DNA of 64,000 nt from Litorimonas sp039975855 (GCA_039975855.1 JBDWGH010000001.1:1-64000), one strand, 5' to 3'. Positions 13,018 through 22,731 are shown, numbered from the stretch's first letter. Made by a program: numbers and translations. Notes: generated by a model from the sequence alone, not told the origin.

Positions 13018-13862
13018 CCCAGTATTTCGTTTATGATGTTTTTACCGATGTGCCCTTTGGCGGAAACCAGCTCGCCGTTTTTCCCGACGCGCAAGGCCTC
13101 CCCGAAGACAAACTCCAATCTATTGCGGCAGAGTTTAACTTCTCAGAGGTGACTTTTGTCTATCCGCCGACTGACTCAGCCAACACCGCACGTGTCCGAA
13201 TATTTACGCCGACGACGGAAGTGGATTTCGCAGGGCATCCCACCATAGGTACGTTGATCGCGCTCTCTGACATTGGCTATGGCTCGCCTATGATGCTTGA
13301 GCTGGGCGTTGGCCCACTCAAAGGCGTGGTGACAGAGAAAGGTGCAGCCTTCACGGCGTCACAGGGCTTAGAGATACTTTCTCACCCGGACCCAGCCTTA
13401 GTGGCTGAAACATTAGGGCTTCCGGAGGCCTCGCTTAAAACGGATACACATTCACCCGTTCAAGCGAGTATGGGGCTACCATTCACATTGGTTGAATTAA
13501 AAACTCGCGGTGCATTAGCAAGCTGCGATACGAATATAGATGCGATACGAAGAGCGAATGGGCTTTACCCCTCAGGGCTCGACTTCGCAGTCTTTGCCTA
13601 TGTTAGAGACGGCGGCGATATTCACTCTCGCATGTTTGCCCCGATGGATAATATCCCCGAAGATCCCGCAACGGGCAGTGCGTCCGCGACTTTGGCGGCG
13701 CTGCTGACCCAAACGCTAGGTACGCCTCAAAACCTCGCATTTGTCCAAGGCGAGGATATGGGGCGTCCATCATATATCGGAGCTCAGACCACGCTGGTTC
13801 CCCTCACAGTCAAAATAAGCGGGCAGGCTGTTCGGACGATGGCCGGACAGTTCATCACATAA
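13014..13862 (+). CDS. PhzF-family isomerase/epimerase-like protein
   Basis: 282 residues with the PhzF diaminopimelate-epimerase fold signatures: VFTDVPFGGNQLAV at the N-terminus, the catalytic Glu at residue 45 in NFSEVTFV, DFAGHPTIGT, and the second-lobe EDPATGSASATLAALL. PhzF proteins catalyse proton-shift isomerisations. Only the true phenazine gene acts in phenazine synthesis, and no other phenazine gene is nearby, so the substrate is unknown. The start is TTG inside the stop of the upstream gene. A terminator follows at once. Confidence 0.9.
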   Translation: MTQYFVYDVFTDVPFGGNQLAVFPDAQGLPEDKLQSIAAEFNFSEVTFVYPPTDSANTARVRIFTPTTEVDFAGHPTIGTLIALSDIGYGSPMMLELGVGPLKGVVTEKGAAFTASQGLEILSHPDPALVAETLGLPEASLKTDTHSPVQASMGLPFTLVELKTRGALASCDTNIDAIRRANGLYPSGLDFAVFAYVRDGGDIHSRMFAPMDNIPEDPATGSASATLAALLTQTLGTPQNLAFVQGEDMGRPSYIGAQTTLVPLTVKISGQAVRTMAGQFIT

Positions 13863-13893
13863 AAACCCGACACCTTGGAAGGTGCCGGGTTTT
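13862..13893. terminator. Bidirectional terminator between convergent genes
   Basis: AAAACCCG (13862-13869) pairs with CGGGTTTT (13886-13893), with CACCTT/AAGGTG inside and one A-C mismatch. A-rich and T-rich flanks allow it to stop transcription from the PhzF gene on the plus strand and from the membrane-protein gene on the minus strand. Confidence 0.8.
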
Positions 13894-13931
13894 AGTTAAG
13901 TCGTTATTGCCTGACAAATTCCTGCCAGGGA

Positions 13932-14765
13932 CTACTCAGTTGCAAATCCGCACTGACGTTGTTCCATTGTGATTTGTTTAGTTAAGCGTACGGCATTTTG
14001 TGAGTATGCTTCCGTGACAGAGCCGGAGTTTACGACCTTACCCCTCAGCGTGCTCACATCCTCACAGAGATGGAAAACAAGTTTGTTGGAAGACTTTGTT
14101 TCGCCGGCCTTAGGAGCGATCCAATAGACGACGTCTTGACCGCCTGTCGCCTCAGCCACAGCTTCCGTATCACGGGCGATTTCTTTGGCTTGTTCCGCAA
14201 CAGCTGGCGAGCAGGCCGTCGTGGCTTCACCCGCTTTGATCTGACGCGCACATTCGTTCATGTCCTGCGTATATTGTTCGGTCGATGGCGGTTTGAAGTC
14301 GATTCCGACCGTCGTTGCCAGAAGCGCCAAGCCAACCCCAACTGCGCCTGCAATTTTCTTATTTTTTGGATCCATGTCTTTGTCCAAAAAGATCAAAGCC
14401 AATAATGGTAGGAAGGCAATGACCGTTATGATCGCGCCAAGTTGATTTTGGACAAAAAACTTGAAGGGCTCTGATTTCGTCGCCGGATCGTGCCGATTGG
14501 ACTTCTTCCAAAGAATACTGCCAAGAATTGCAAACACAGCGATGACCACTAAAAGGCCGATCAAAAGAACCAGTCCGCCGCTATTAAATGTGTCTTTCAG
14601 AAGCAAAACAATTGCTGCGATCTCAGTTGCTATTGCCACGAACCAAGACCCGCTAGCCATTAAGCGTAATTTCTTGGCCTTAGCTTTCTGATCATTTGTC
14701 GCTTGCCACGCTTTGGTGACATCTACCTCAGCTTCGACACTTTCTGTTGGTTCGTTATCGCTCAT
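13932..14765 (-). CDS. Hypothetical membrane protein with four predicted helices
   Basis: 277 residues. After a charged, acidic N-terminus there are four hydrophobic segments (around residues 36-57, 64-86, 105-126 and 135-153). A soluble C-terminal half follows with four cysteines (NECARQIKAG, TTACSP, FHLCEDV, RQCGFATE) that could form disulfides if exported. GAGGGG lies six bases ahead of the ATG. I do not recognise the family. The 258 bases beyond its start, up to the VWA gene, show no gene. Confidence 0.75.
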   Translation of the reverse strand: MSDNEPTESVEAEVDVTKAWQATNDQKAKAKKLRLMASGSWFVAIATEIAAIVLLLKDTFNSGGLVLLIGLLVVIAVFAILGSILWKKSNRHDPATKSEPFKFFVQNQLGAIITVIAFLPLLALIFLDKDMDPKNKKIAGAVGVGLALLATTVGIDFKPPSTEQYTQDMNECARQIKAGEATTACSPAVAEQAKEIARDTEAVAEATGGQDVVYWIAPKAGETKSSNKLVFHLCEDVSTLRGKVVNSGSVTEAYSQNAVRLTKQITMEQRQCGFATE

Positions 14766-15023
14766 TTTTTTCCCCTCAAAAATATGCGCCCTTTGGGCAG
14801 TTTAACATATGAGGGCAGTGGGGTCACAACGTTTTATTGGGCTGCGCCGGAGGAGGTGAGAATTGTTAGGTTCAGTTCATTTTTCAGGCTTAGGTTTCAC
14901 CAATCACCTTTTTACACTCAATGATGCCACGCCTTGTATATCAAAATGGAAAGGGATAATTCTAAGCGTGGGTTGGATTTCCCTCGCCAAGAATTTTCAA
15001 TAGCTTTCGACTGAACCAAAGTT

Positions 15024-16385
15024 CTAACGCGATAAACGGGCGGTAAATAACGACTTCCCGATCTCCTCGAAAGCCGCGATAAGTGCAGACTGGTTACTGG
15101 CGTCAAAGAACTGGCTGTCGCCCGAAGCGCAATCGCTTAACATTTTTTTCGAGTCAGCATCGTCAAAATTATACGCGACTGTCCAAATATCGATGTTGGC
15201 GTCTTTTATGTTTTCACAGAGTTCAGCGGTAAGATCATTCGCTTCATCTTCGTCAGAGTGCGTGTGTTTTCCATCCTCATACGGGTCATTGAGAGACAGT
15301 GTGTTTTTACCATCTGTCATTAAGATCAATGCACGCTTTCGTTTCTCTTCTTTGTTAGAAAGAGCTGAAAACGGTCTATCTGCATCGAGCATGCGCCATC
15401 CATTAATCAAACCAACCGGAATATAGGTGTTTCCGCTGGCTGAAAGGCTGTTAATTTTAGCTTTCACTTTTGTCATGTCGTCAGTGAGCGTGAGAACTTC
15501 TTCCCCACACCAAGCGTCCATTATGCCGGGAATGCGTTTTCCGCGGTAAGCTGCTGTTTTATTGTAGAGATTGTTGCGAGAGCCAATACATCCTTTCCAT
15601 TTGACCTCTTTTGTATATGGCGATGGGCAATATTCCTTTTCTGGACCATCATCTACATAGTTGGTGCAGTGATTATACTCTTCAGTGCGTTCCACACCGT
15701 CGGAGGTACGTGTCCGGGTTCGTGTTTCTGAAGACGTGCATTTTCTCGGTTGATACATATAACATTCGCCTGCCGGGACTTCGGTTGACTCGTCCAATGG
15801 TACTGAGATCCAATTTTCGTTTCTTCGCGACATTCCAACATTGACGTAGTCTGAGAAGGGAACCACTGAAACGCGCGTATCTGCCTCATATTCTGCAAAT
15901 TGGTCGACTAAAACGGCGGCCGCTGCTTTCAGGCTGGTCATATTTGCCCCGTCCATTGAGCCTGTTCTATCCAAAACTAGGGAAATGTTAATTGGGACTT
16001 CTTCGGGGAATTTAGCTTCTGACATAACGCCAACGTCCAATTCTTTTTTCCCAACGAAACCCATCATCATTGTGTCATATGGAGATTGGATTTCTACGGT
16101 TACTGTATCGCCGACGATTTTCAGTTCCCAATCCAGATCGTAATTATTTAGGTTGTTACTTTCGATACTGGCTTCGACAAATTTCTTAATTTTGCTATGT
16201 TTGGTTTCCCCGGAGGTCACCGCCGCAAGAGCTGCAGCATCCGACATACTTTGCATAGTGTCTTTCTGGCTTACAGACCCTGCTAAATCGAGGGCTGCTG
16301 AAATGCAGAGGAGGAGCATCCCCAAGACAATTGCGAACATCATACTGATGTTACCAGCTGTATCTGATAGATATCTTTTCAACAT
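15024..16385 (-). CDS. TadG-like pilus-assembly/VWA-domain protein
   Basis: About 453 residues. The N-terminus (LSDTAGNISMMFAIVLGMLL, one membrane helix) is the TadE/TadG-like anchor. A von Willebrand A domain follows with the MIDAS start LVLDRTGSMDG and a later LMTDGKNT. The middle part carries six or more cysteines (CYMYQPRKC, HCTNY, YCPSPY, GCIGS), suggesting disulfides outside the membrane. ATG 16385 fits the usual short TadG N-terminus better than ATG 16409. No other tad pilus gene is in the window, so it stands alone. Confidence 0.85.
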   Translation of the reverse strand: MLKRYLSDTAGNISMMFAIVLGMLLLCISAALDLAGSVSQKDTMQSMSDAAALAAVTSGETKHSKIKKFVEASIESNNLNNYDLDWELKIVGDTVTVEIQSPYDTMMMGFVGKKELDVGVMSEAKFPEEVPINISLVLDRTGSMDGANMTSLKAAAAVLVDQFAEYEADTRVSVVPFSDYVNVGMSRRNENWISVPLDESTEVPAGECYMYQPRKCTSSETRTRTRTSDGVERTEEYNHCTNYVDDGPEKEYCPSPYTKEVKWKGCIGSRNNLYNKTAAYRGKRIPGIMDAWCGEEVLTLTDDMTKVKAKINSLSASGNTYIPVGLINGWRMLDADRPFSALSNKEEKRKRALILMTDGKNTLSLNDPYEDGKHTHSDEDEANDLTAELCENIKDANIDIWTVAYNFDDADSKKMLSDCASGDSQFFDASNQSALIAAFEEIGKSLFTARLSR

Positions 16386-16724
16386 CCCTAAAGTTCCCCA
16401 CATCACCAATAAGATGCCTTAATTCACACAATTGAGCTAAGGTTTCAAAGGGGTCTCATATCTGGGAATAGTTTTATTTCGCTGAGGAATTAGGCTTTAT
16501 TTATCGTTAATGCCCGTCAGCAGATTTATGGCTTGAGGTAGAAATCAGCCTAATGAAGTTTGTGTTATCGCAAGAAAGGGACTTTTCGTTGCTGAGTATA
16601 TAATCAGAAGACGGACAAATTTTCATAATCTGTAAATTATACCTGTCTGGCCAAAGCAAACAGATATGTTATGACTCTGCCGAAACATCCGGCCAAAACT
16701 CTGTGGCGGGAGCGGGAGAGATAC
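16386..16724. other. Intergenic region between divergent VWA and dipeptidase genes
   Basis: 339 AT-rich bases with no credible reading frame. It must hold promoters for both neighbours. A TATAAT lies at 16599-16604 on the plus strand but has no recognisable -35 box at the normal distance. I see no stable hairpin. Confidence 0.5.
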
Positions 16725-17930
16725 ATGAAATCATTGTCCAAATTAGCTGTCTCGATATTGGCGGGGTCAATTCTGAGTGCATGCGCTGATCCTATTGATG
16801 CAGAATCTTTACACGACCGGATTCTAACGCTTGATACCCACATAGATATTCCTTTGACCTATATGACTGAGATCGATCCTACGGGAGAGACCGATCTGCA
16901 GGTCGACCTACCAAAACTCACGCAAGGAAAACTCGATAGCGGATTTTGGATTGTCTACACGCCCCAAGGTGATTTGGATGCGAGCGGATATGAAGCTGCG
17001 TCTAAGATCGCACAGACCCGTGTGAACGCGATCGGGTCGCTGGTGGAGGTTCACTCAGAGCAGTTCGAACTGGCGCGAACGGCGTCTGATGTTCGCCGAA
17101 TTGTCGCCGAGGGTCGCCGAGCGGTTCTAATTGGAATGGAAAATGCTTATCCGCTTGGTCCGGATAATTATTTGGAGACATTGGCTGATTACGCGGATGC
17201 CGGTGTGCGGTATGTCGGGATTACTCACTTTGGGCACAATCAATTTGGGGATAGTTCTAATCCAAATTTTGTTAGGGACACCGGGCCTAAATGGAACGGT
17301 TTATCACCCGCAGGCAAAGATTTGATTGCGGCATTAAATCGTCATGGGATCATGGTTGATCTTTCCCACGCGGGCAAAGAGACCATGCTTCAAGCTGCGG
17401 AGCTATCCGAAAGCCCAATTATTGCGTCTCATTCAGGGGTGAAAGCCGTTGCGGATACAGCGCGGAATTTGGATGATGAGCAACTTCGAAAATTAGCAGA
17501 AGTTGGCGGTGTCGCGCAAATGGTCGCGCTTGGCGCTTACGTAAAATTGCCTACGGCGGAACAGCAAGCTGCGCGAGATGCCCTGGACGCAGAGTTTGGA
17601 GATCGGGCAAGTTGGGATCAGGCTAAACGAGATCTTTATGGAAAACGCCGCGAAGTAATTTCTGCGATGGCGCCTGAAGCGACGGTTTCTAACTTTGTTG
17701 ATCATATTGATCATGCTGTGAAAATTGCTGGTATCGATTCCGTCGGGATTGCTTCCGATTTTGATGGCGGCGGCGGCGTTGATGGTTGGCAAGATGCATC
17801 TTACACGCAGAATGTCACAGCCGAGCTCGTCACACGTGGATATAGCGAAGAGGATATCGCAAAAATATGGGGCGGGAATTTGCTCCGGGTGATGGAAGCC
17901 GTTGAGAGCGTTGCAGCAAACAAACAATAG
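16725..17930 (+). CDS. M19 membrane dipeptidase-like lipoprotein, copy 1
   Basis: 401 residues. The signal peptide ends in the lipobox LSAC with Cys20, so it is a predicted lipoprotein. The renal-dipeptidase (M19) zinc-binding layout is clear: THID (His39, Asp41), GMENA (bridging Glu139), THFGHNQFGDS, ASHSGVKAV and GIASDFDGGG. M19 enzymes hydrolyse dipeptides, including those with D-residues, and some act on beta-lactams or other amide substrates. ATG 16725 follows GGGAGAG (16714-16720); the upstream ATG 16671 would spoil the signal peptide. A close paralogue follows. Confidence 0.92.
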   Translation: MKSLSKLAVSILAGSILSACADPIDAESLHDRILTLDTHIDIPLTYMTEIDPTGETDLQVDLPKLTQGKLDSGFWIVYTPQGDLDASGYEAASKIAQTRVNAIGSLVEVHSEQFELARTASDVRRIVAEGRRAVLIGMENAYPLGPDNYLETLADYADAGVRYVGITHFGHNQFGDSSNPNFVRDTGPKWNGLSPAGKDLIAALNRHGIMVDLSHAGKETMLQAAELSESPIIASHSGVKAVADTARNLDDEQLRKLAEVGGVAQMVALGAYVKLPTAEQQAARDALDAEFGDRASWDQAKRDLYGKRREVISAMAPEATVSNFVDHIDHAVKIAGIDSVGIASDFDGGGGVDGWQDASYTQNVTAELVTRGYSEEDIAKIWGGNLLRVMEAVESVAANKQ

Positions 17931-17952
17931 TCCAAGTCTATGACACCGGGTG

Positions 17953-17974
17953 TTTTGCGGCCCTGACCGCAAAA
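17953..17974 (+). promoter_or_regulatory. Hairpin between the two M19 genes
   Basis: TTTTGCGG, loop CCCTGA, CCGCAAAA: eight perfect pairs within the 92-base gap between the paralogues. There is no T tract on the plus strand after it, so it looks more like an mRNA-stability or processing element than a terminator. Confidence 0.45.
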
Positions 17975-18022
17975 TAACATAATGATTGCGGCAGTCTTTG
18001 GCGTCGAATGCGGGAGGTTCAA

Positions 18023-19222
18023 TTGAAACCAATATATAAAAACGGCGTCCTGTTGACGGCCGTGTTATTGCTCAGTGCTTGCGCAACGACCGTAGACGTC
18101 GCAGCCCTGCACGACCGAACCCTGACCCTAGATGCTCATATTGATATCCCGCTTACCTATATGGATGAAGTTAATCCCGGGTCTCAGACTGATTTACAAG
18201 TGGACTTGCCTAAAATGCGCCAAGGGCAACTCGATGGCGGTTTCTGGACAGTCTCCACGCCGCAAGGTGAATTGACTTATTCGGGGATAAAGGCTGCGCA
18301 GGAAATCTCAGAGACGCGTCTGAAGGCGATTTGCGACATGAGCAAAGCGTTTCCGGACCGTATCAGTCTGGCCAGAACCGCAGCAGACGTTCGCCAAATC
18401 GAATCCGAAGGTCGTCATGCCGCTCTCATTGGGATGGATAACGCTTATCCCTTGGGTCGGACGAATTTCGCTGAGGAGCTAAAAATCTACACGGGTGTTG
18501 GAGTGCGCTATGTCGGACTCACCCACTTCGGTCATAATCAGTTTGGAGATAGTTCCAATCCACATCCGACGCGAGATAATGGACCACGCTGGAATGGACT
18601 GTCTCCCGCGGGTTATAAACTTATCACCGCTCTGAATGAAGCAGGCGTCATGGTTGATGTGTCTAACGCAGGGAAAGACACAATGATGCAGGCAGCAGAA
18701 TTCTCGCGCACCCCAATTATCGCGGCGCATTCGGGCGTGAAAGCCATTGCAGACAGTGCGCATAACCTAGATGACGAACAACTCCGCAAAATCGCCGAAG
18801 TAAACGGCGTCGCACAGATCGTGGCGTCGGGCGATCATGTGAAACTCCCGACGGTTGAACAAAAGGCTGCGCGCATTGCGCTAGATGCAGAATTCGGAAA
18901 TCAGGCGCTCTGGAGCCAAGCGAAACGGGATCGTTACAATGCTCGGCGGGCTGCAATTACGGCGATGGCGCCTCAAGCTAATGTCTCCGACTTTGTGGAT
19001 CATATTGACCATGTGGTGGCGGTTGCTGGTATTGATCATGTTGGCATTGCGTCCGACTTCGATGGCGGCGGAGGTCTGGTGGGTTGGAAAGATGCGTCTG
19101 AGACACAAAACGTCACAGCAGAGCTCGTCGCGCGCGGCTATACCGAAACCGATATTGCAAAAATTTGGAGCGGAAATTTGCTGCGGGTAATGGAAGCTGT
19201 TGAAGCAGAAGCGACGGGGTAA
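18023..19222 (+). CDS. M19 membrane dipeptidase-like lipoprotein, copy 2
   Basis: About 399 residues, clearly a paralogue of the gene just upstream, with long shared blocks such as THFGHNQFGDSSNP and LDDEQLRKIAEV. It has its own lipobox LSAC, the zinc motif AHID, GMDNA, AHSGVKAI and GIASDFDGGG. In copy 2 the bridging Glu of GMENA is Asp (GMDNA), an unusual change at a metal-ligand position. TTG 18023 is preferred because GGGAGG sits five bases ahead; ATG 18008 is the alternative. Both copies are probably anchored to a membrane in the periplasm. Confidence 0.9.
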   Translation: MKPIYKNGVLLTAVLLLSACATTVDVAALHDRTLTLDAHIDIPLTYMDEVNPGSQTDLQVDLPKMRQGQLDGGFWTVSTPQGELTYSGIKAAQEISETRLKAICDMSKAFPDRISLARTAADVRQIESEGRHAALIGMDNAYPLGRTNFAEELKIYTGVGVRYVGLTHFGHNQFGDSSNPHPTRDNGPRWNGLSPAGYKLITALNEAGVMVDVSNAGKDTMMQAAEFSRTPIIAAHSGVKAIADSAHNLDDEQLRKIAEVNGVAQIVASGDHVKLPTVEQKAARIALDAEFGNQALWSQAKRDRYNARRAAITAMAPQANVSDFVDHIDHVVAVAGIDHVGIASDFDGGGGLVGWKDASETQNVTAELVARGYTETDIAKIWSGNLLRVMEAVEAEATG

Positions 19223-19392
19223 GGGAAATTTTAGGTCGATTTTGGGACTGTTATTCCCTTAGCTGCTTTGAGAAAAATTTCTTGTAATTTAGACACATCG
19301 AACACGAGATTTTTCACGGTCTCTAAAACGAGAGTTCTCGAACCCCCAAAAGCCAGCTTCACATTGTATGATAGATCGGCAATAGCGCGCCA

Positions 19393-20607
19393 ATGATAAC
19401 GTTCTTGCGTAATAATTTCCGGTGGATAGCAGGGGGACTTTTGCTGACCTTCTTTTCCTCATTCGGGCAGACCTTTTTTATAGGACTGTCTGGCGAAGAG
19501 TTGCGGGTTAAATTCGATCTCACAGATGGTGAGTTTGGCGGGCTTTACATGATCGCAACCATTGGGAGCGCTTTGACCTTGCCCTTTCTTGGGCGAATTT
19601 TGGATCATATGCCAGGATGGAAGGTTGCGCGTTTTGTTATTCCTGGGCTCGCCTGCGCTTGCCTGCTAATGGCCTTTTCGCCTAATCTTATACTCTTGGT
19701 TTTGGCAATATATGCGCTGCGTTTGTTTGGTCAGGGCATGCTGTCACATACGGCTTATACTGAAATCGGTCGTTGGTTTGTAGCTAATCGCGGGCGCGCT
19801 ACATCGATGATCGTTCCCGGACATCAGTTAGGTGAAGCTTTACTACCTGTTCTATTCACCGTCATTGCTATTGGTTTGGGGTGGCAAGCGGGATGGTTCT
19901 TCGCCGCCGGATTTTTGATGATATTTGCGCTCCCGCTAATTATAAAACTTTGGAGCATTGAGCGCGTTCCCCAAAGCACCGACCCCGATATTGCGGATGC
20001 TCGCCTGGGGCCCGATAAAACTGTCGCGCAAGTCGCGGCGGATCCAGTTTTTTATGCCTTACTATCTGGCGTTCTTGCGCCGCCCTTCATTGGGACAATT
20101 ATTTTCTTTCACCAAGACTACCTAATTGAACTTCGCGGTTATAACGAATTTGCCTTTGCTGCGGCGTTTCCGGTTATGGCCCTAACGACGGTTACCTTCT
20201 CATTAGTCAGCGGGCAGTTAATTGACAGGTTTGGCGCCATACGATTGCTGCCATTTTATCTAATTCCGCTGTGTTTGGCATCTTTGACTGTGGCACTACT
20301 CACGCCTGTTTGGGGGGTCTATGCTTTTATGCTTTTGATTGGCCTGAGTTACGGTTTCTCCGCAACGCTCATCGGATCGCTTTGGCCAGAGGTTTACGGC
20401 GTGCGAAACCTCGGGTCTGTGCGCGCCCTTGCCGTGTCGGCGAGTGTGGCCGCCACGGCAATCGGGCCGGGCCTAACAGGTTTGCTGATTGATCGGGGCG
20501 TATCACTTCCGACGCAAATGATTTATCTCAGCGCGTGGTGCCTTACGGCCTGCTTTATCCTCGCATTCACAGTGCCCTATATCCTGAGAAGAAATGCAAC
20601 ACACTGA
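19393..20607 (+). CDS. MFS transporter
   Basis: 404 residues with about twelve hydrophobic segments in the 6+6 major facilitator pattern. The loop between helices 2 and 3 has GRILDHMPGWKVAR, and the equivalent second-half loop has GQLIDRFGAIRLLP. Substrate cannot be read from the sequence. It follows the M19 pair in the same direction with a 170-base gap, so uptake or export of the dipeptidase product is a reasonable guess but not shown. Confidence 0.9.
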   Translation: MITFLRNNFRWIAGGLLLTFFSSFGQTFFIGLSGEELRVKFDLTDGEFGGLYMIATIGSALTLPFLGRILDHMPGWKVARFVIPGLACACLLMAFSPNLILLVLAIYALRLFGQGMLSHTAYTEIGRWFVANRGRATSMIVPGHQLGEALLPVLFTVIAIGLGWQAGWFFAAGFLMIFALPLIIKLWSIERVPQSTDPDIADARLGPDKTVAQVAADPVFYALLSGVLAPPFIGTIIFFHQDYLIELRGYNEFAFAAAFPVMALTTVTFSLVSGQLIDRFGAIRLLPFYLIPLCLASLTVALLTPVWGVYAFMLLIGLSYGFSATLIGSLWPEVYGVRNLGSVRALAVSASVAATAIGPGLTGLLIDRGVSLPTQMIYLSAWCLTACFILAFTVPYILRRNATH

Positions 20608-20791
20608 TGTTCACTCTCTCGGTTTAAGTGAAGCAGTTAGGATGTTGAGGTAATTTCTTAGAAGTGGGCGTTTGCTCTTTGTGGACGGAACGAAACCAGC
20701 CATCATATGACACACCTCTGATTTTCTCTTATTTACACCCTCCGGAAACCGGGTAGGGTTTCGGTCTTTAATCCTGATACGGAGGAAGGGC

Positions 20792-21265
20792 GTGACCATC
20801 ATCATTCGTTCTGCGACACCATCTGAATTGCTAGTGCTTAAGTCCTTTGAACAAGGGATTATAACGGCGGAACGTCCCTTTGATAGAACCCTGAAAGCGG
20901 ACCCCATTAGCTATTACGATATTGGTGAATTGATTGCGTCAGACGACGCCGAAGTCGCTGTAGCTGAAATCGACGGCAAACTCGTTGCTTCTGGTTATGC
21001 TCAAAAAAGACGGTCGCGCGACTATGTTGTGTCCGATTATCACGCATTTATCGGCTTCTTGTATGTGGACCCAGCTTACCGGGGTAAAGGTGTCAACAAA
21101 CTGGTTTTGAACCATTTGTTTGATTGGGCGCAGCGAAACGAACTTCCTGATGTACACCTGACGGTGTATCCGGAAAACCTGCCTGCTATTCGGGCTTATG
21201 AAAAAGCCAAATTTCAACCGTATATATTAGCGATGCATTTGAATCTCGATGAGGATTCCCGGTGA
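20792..21265 (+). CDS. GNAT-family N-acetyltransferase
   Basis: 157 residues with the GNAT acetyl-CoA-binding signature in motif A, FLYVDPAYRGKGVNKLVLNH (about residues 87-106), and the typical late NLPAIRAYEKAKFQPY segment. The start is GTG, preceded by a strong GGAGGAAGGG (20781-20790). The acceptor substrate is unknown. It is closed by a bidirectional terminator shared with glnA. A GC-rich hairpin (20737-20759) lies in the leader. Confidence 0.9.
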   Translation: MTIIIRSATPSELLVLKSFEQGIITAERPFDRTLKADPISYYDIGELIASDDAEVAVAEIDGKLVASGYAQKRRSRDYVVSDYHAFIGFLYVDPAYRGKGVNKLVLNHLFDWAQRNELPDVHLTVYPENLPAIRAYEKAKFQPYILAMHLNLDEDSR

Positions 21266-21272
21266 GACACAA

Positions 21273-21300
21273 AAAAGCCGCTCCTTTCGGGGCGGCTTTT
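21273..21300. terminator. Bidirectional terminator between GNAT gene and glnA
   Basis: AAAAGCCGCTCC, loop TTTC, GGGGCGGCTTTT: twelve pairs with one T-G, with A-rich and T-rich flanks. It serves the GNAT gene on the plus strand and glnA on the minus strand. Confidence 0.88.
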
Positions 21301-21321
21301 CTGTTTGGTTCTAAGAGCTGA

Positions 21322-22731
21322 TTAGCACTTGTAATACATGTCGAATTCGACCGGATGCGGGTGAAGTTGCAGACGGTGAACTTCTTCCATTTTTAGGTCA
21401 ATATAAGCGTCGATTTGGTCGTCATCAAAGACGCCGCCGGCTTTCAAGAAGTCACGGTCCCCGTCGAGGCTCTCAAGAGCTTCACGTAGAGATCCACAGA
21501 CCTGCGGGATGTCTTTTGCTTCTTCAGCCGACAATTCATAGAGGTCCATATCCATTGGGTCACCAGGGTGAATTTTGTTTTTGATGCCGTCCAGGCCAGC
21601 CATGAGGAGTGCCGTGTATGTGAGATACGGGTTACCAGCTGGGTCAGGATAGCGAACCTCCAAACGCTTACCATTGCGGGACGCTGTCCACGGAATACGG
21701 ATAGAGGCAGAGCGGTTACGGCTTGAGTAAGCAAGCATCACAGGCGCTTCGAACCCAGGAACCAAACGCTTGTATGAGTTTGTAGATGCATTGGCGAAAG
21801 CGTTGATGGCTTTTGAATGTTTGATGATGCCGCCGATATAGTGGAGGCACTGCTCTGAAAGACCTGCATATTCGTCGCCTGCGAAGAGCGGCTGCTTGTC
21901 TTTCCAGATTGACATGTGCACGTGCATACCTGTGCCGTTATCGTTCCACATTGGCTTTGGCATGAATGTCGCGGACTTACCGTAAGCATGAGCTACGTTT
22001 TGTACGATATATTTATAAAGCTGCATGTTGTCGCCCATCTGAAGGAGGGTGTCGAACTGCATGCCAAGCTCATGCTGAGCAGGTGCAACTTCGTGGTGAT
22101 GCTTTTCAGGGCGGAGACCAAGCTCTTCCATAATGGAGAGCATTTCACCGCGCATGTCCTGAGCTGAGTCAACTGGTGGCACTGGGAAGTAACCGCCTTT
22201 TGGTCCAGGACGATGACCCATATTTCCGCCAGCGTATTGTGTTCCAGTATTCTGAGGAAGTTCGGATGAGTCGATTGAATACCCAGTGACGTTTTGGTCC
22301 GTATCCCAACGGACGTCATCGAATACGAAGAATTCTGCTTCTGGTCCGAAATAAACGTCATCACCTACTTTGGCAGAGCGCATGTAGGCTTCTGCAGCCT
22401 TGGCCGTGCCGCGCGGGTCACGGTTATAGGCTTCACCTGTGTCTGGCTCCAAAACGTCACAGAACACTGAAAGGGTGTCTTGTTGGAAGAAAGGATCCAT
22501 TTTGGCAGTGCCAGCATCCGGTAAGAGAACCATGTCTGACTCGTTGATGTCTTTCCAGCCTGAGATGGAAGAGCCATCAAACATCGTTCCGTCTTGGAAG
22601 AGGTCTTCGTCAACCAAATCGGAGTGGAATGTTACGTGCTGCATTTTCCCTTTTGGGTCTGTGAAGCGAAGGTCGACGAATTTAATATCTTCGTCCTTGA
22701 TTTTTTTAAGAAGCTTTGACGCGTCTGACAT
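21322..22731 (-). CDS. glnA: Glutamine synthetase, type I
   Basis: 469 residues, the size of dodecameric GSI-beta. The N-terminal beta-grasp domain includes DLRFTDPKGKMQHV. The catalytic domain has MFDGSSISGW, the ATP/glutamate-binding segment FMPKPMWNDNGTGMHVHMS, and PGFEAPVMLAYSSRNRSASIRIP. The likely adenylylation tyrosine is in MDMDLYELSAEE. The enzyme makes glutamine from glutamate, ammonia and ATP. It lies 47 bases after glnB, the standard alphaproteobacterial glnBA operon, so PII-dependent control of activity and transcription is expected. Confidence 0.97.
   Translation of the reverse strand: MSDASKLLKKIKDEDIKFVDLRFTDPKGKMQHVTFHSDLVDEDLFQDGTMFDGSSISGWKDINESDMVLLPDAGTAKMDPFFQQDTLSVFCDVLEPDTGEAYNRDPRGTAKAAEAYMRSAKVGDDVYFGPEAEFFVFDDVRWDTDQNVTGYSIDSSELPQNTGTQYAGGNMGHRPGPKGGYFPVPPVDSAQDMRGEMLSIMEELGLRPEKHHHEVAPAQHELGMQFDTLLQMGDNMQLYKYIVQNVAHAYGKSATFMPKPMWNDNGTGMHVHMSIWKDKQPLFAGDEYAGLSEQCLHYIGGIIKHSKAINAFANASTNSYKRLVPGFEAPVMLAYSSRNRSASIRIPWTASRNGKRLEVRYPDPAGNPYLTYTALLMAGLDGIKNKIHPGDPMDMDLYELSAEEAKDIPQVCGSLREALESLDGDRDFLKAGGVFDDDQIDAYIDLKMEEVHRLQLHPHPVEFDMYYKC

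Noticed and set aside
13014..13862. Phenazine biosynthesis gene
   Set aside because: PhzF relatives are widespread in bacteria that make no phenazine, and no other phz gene is in the window.
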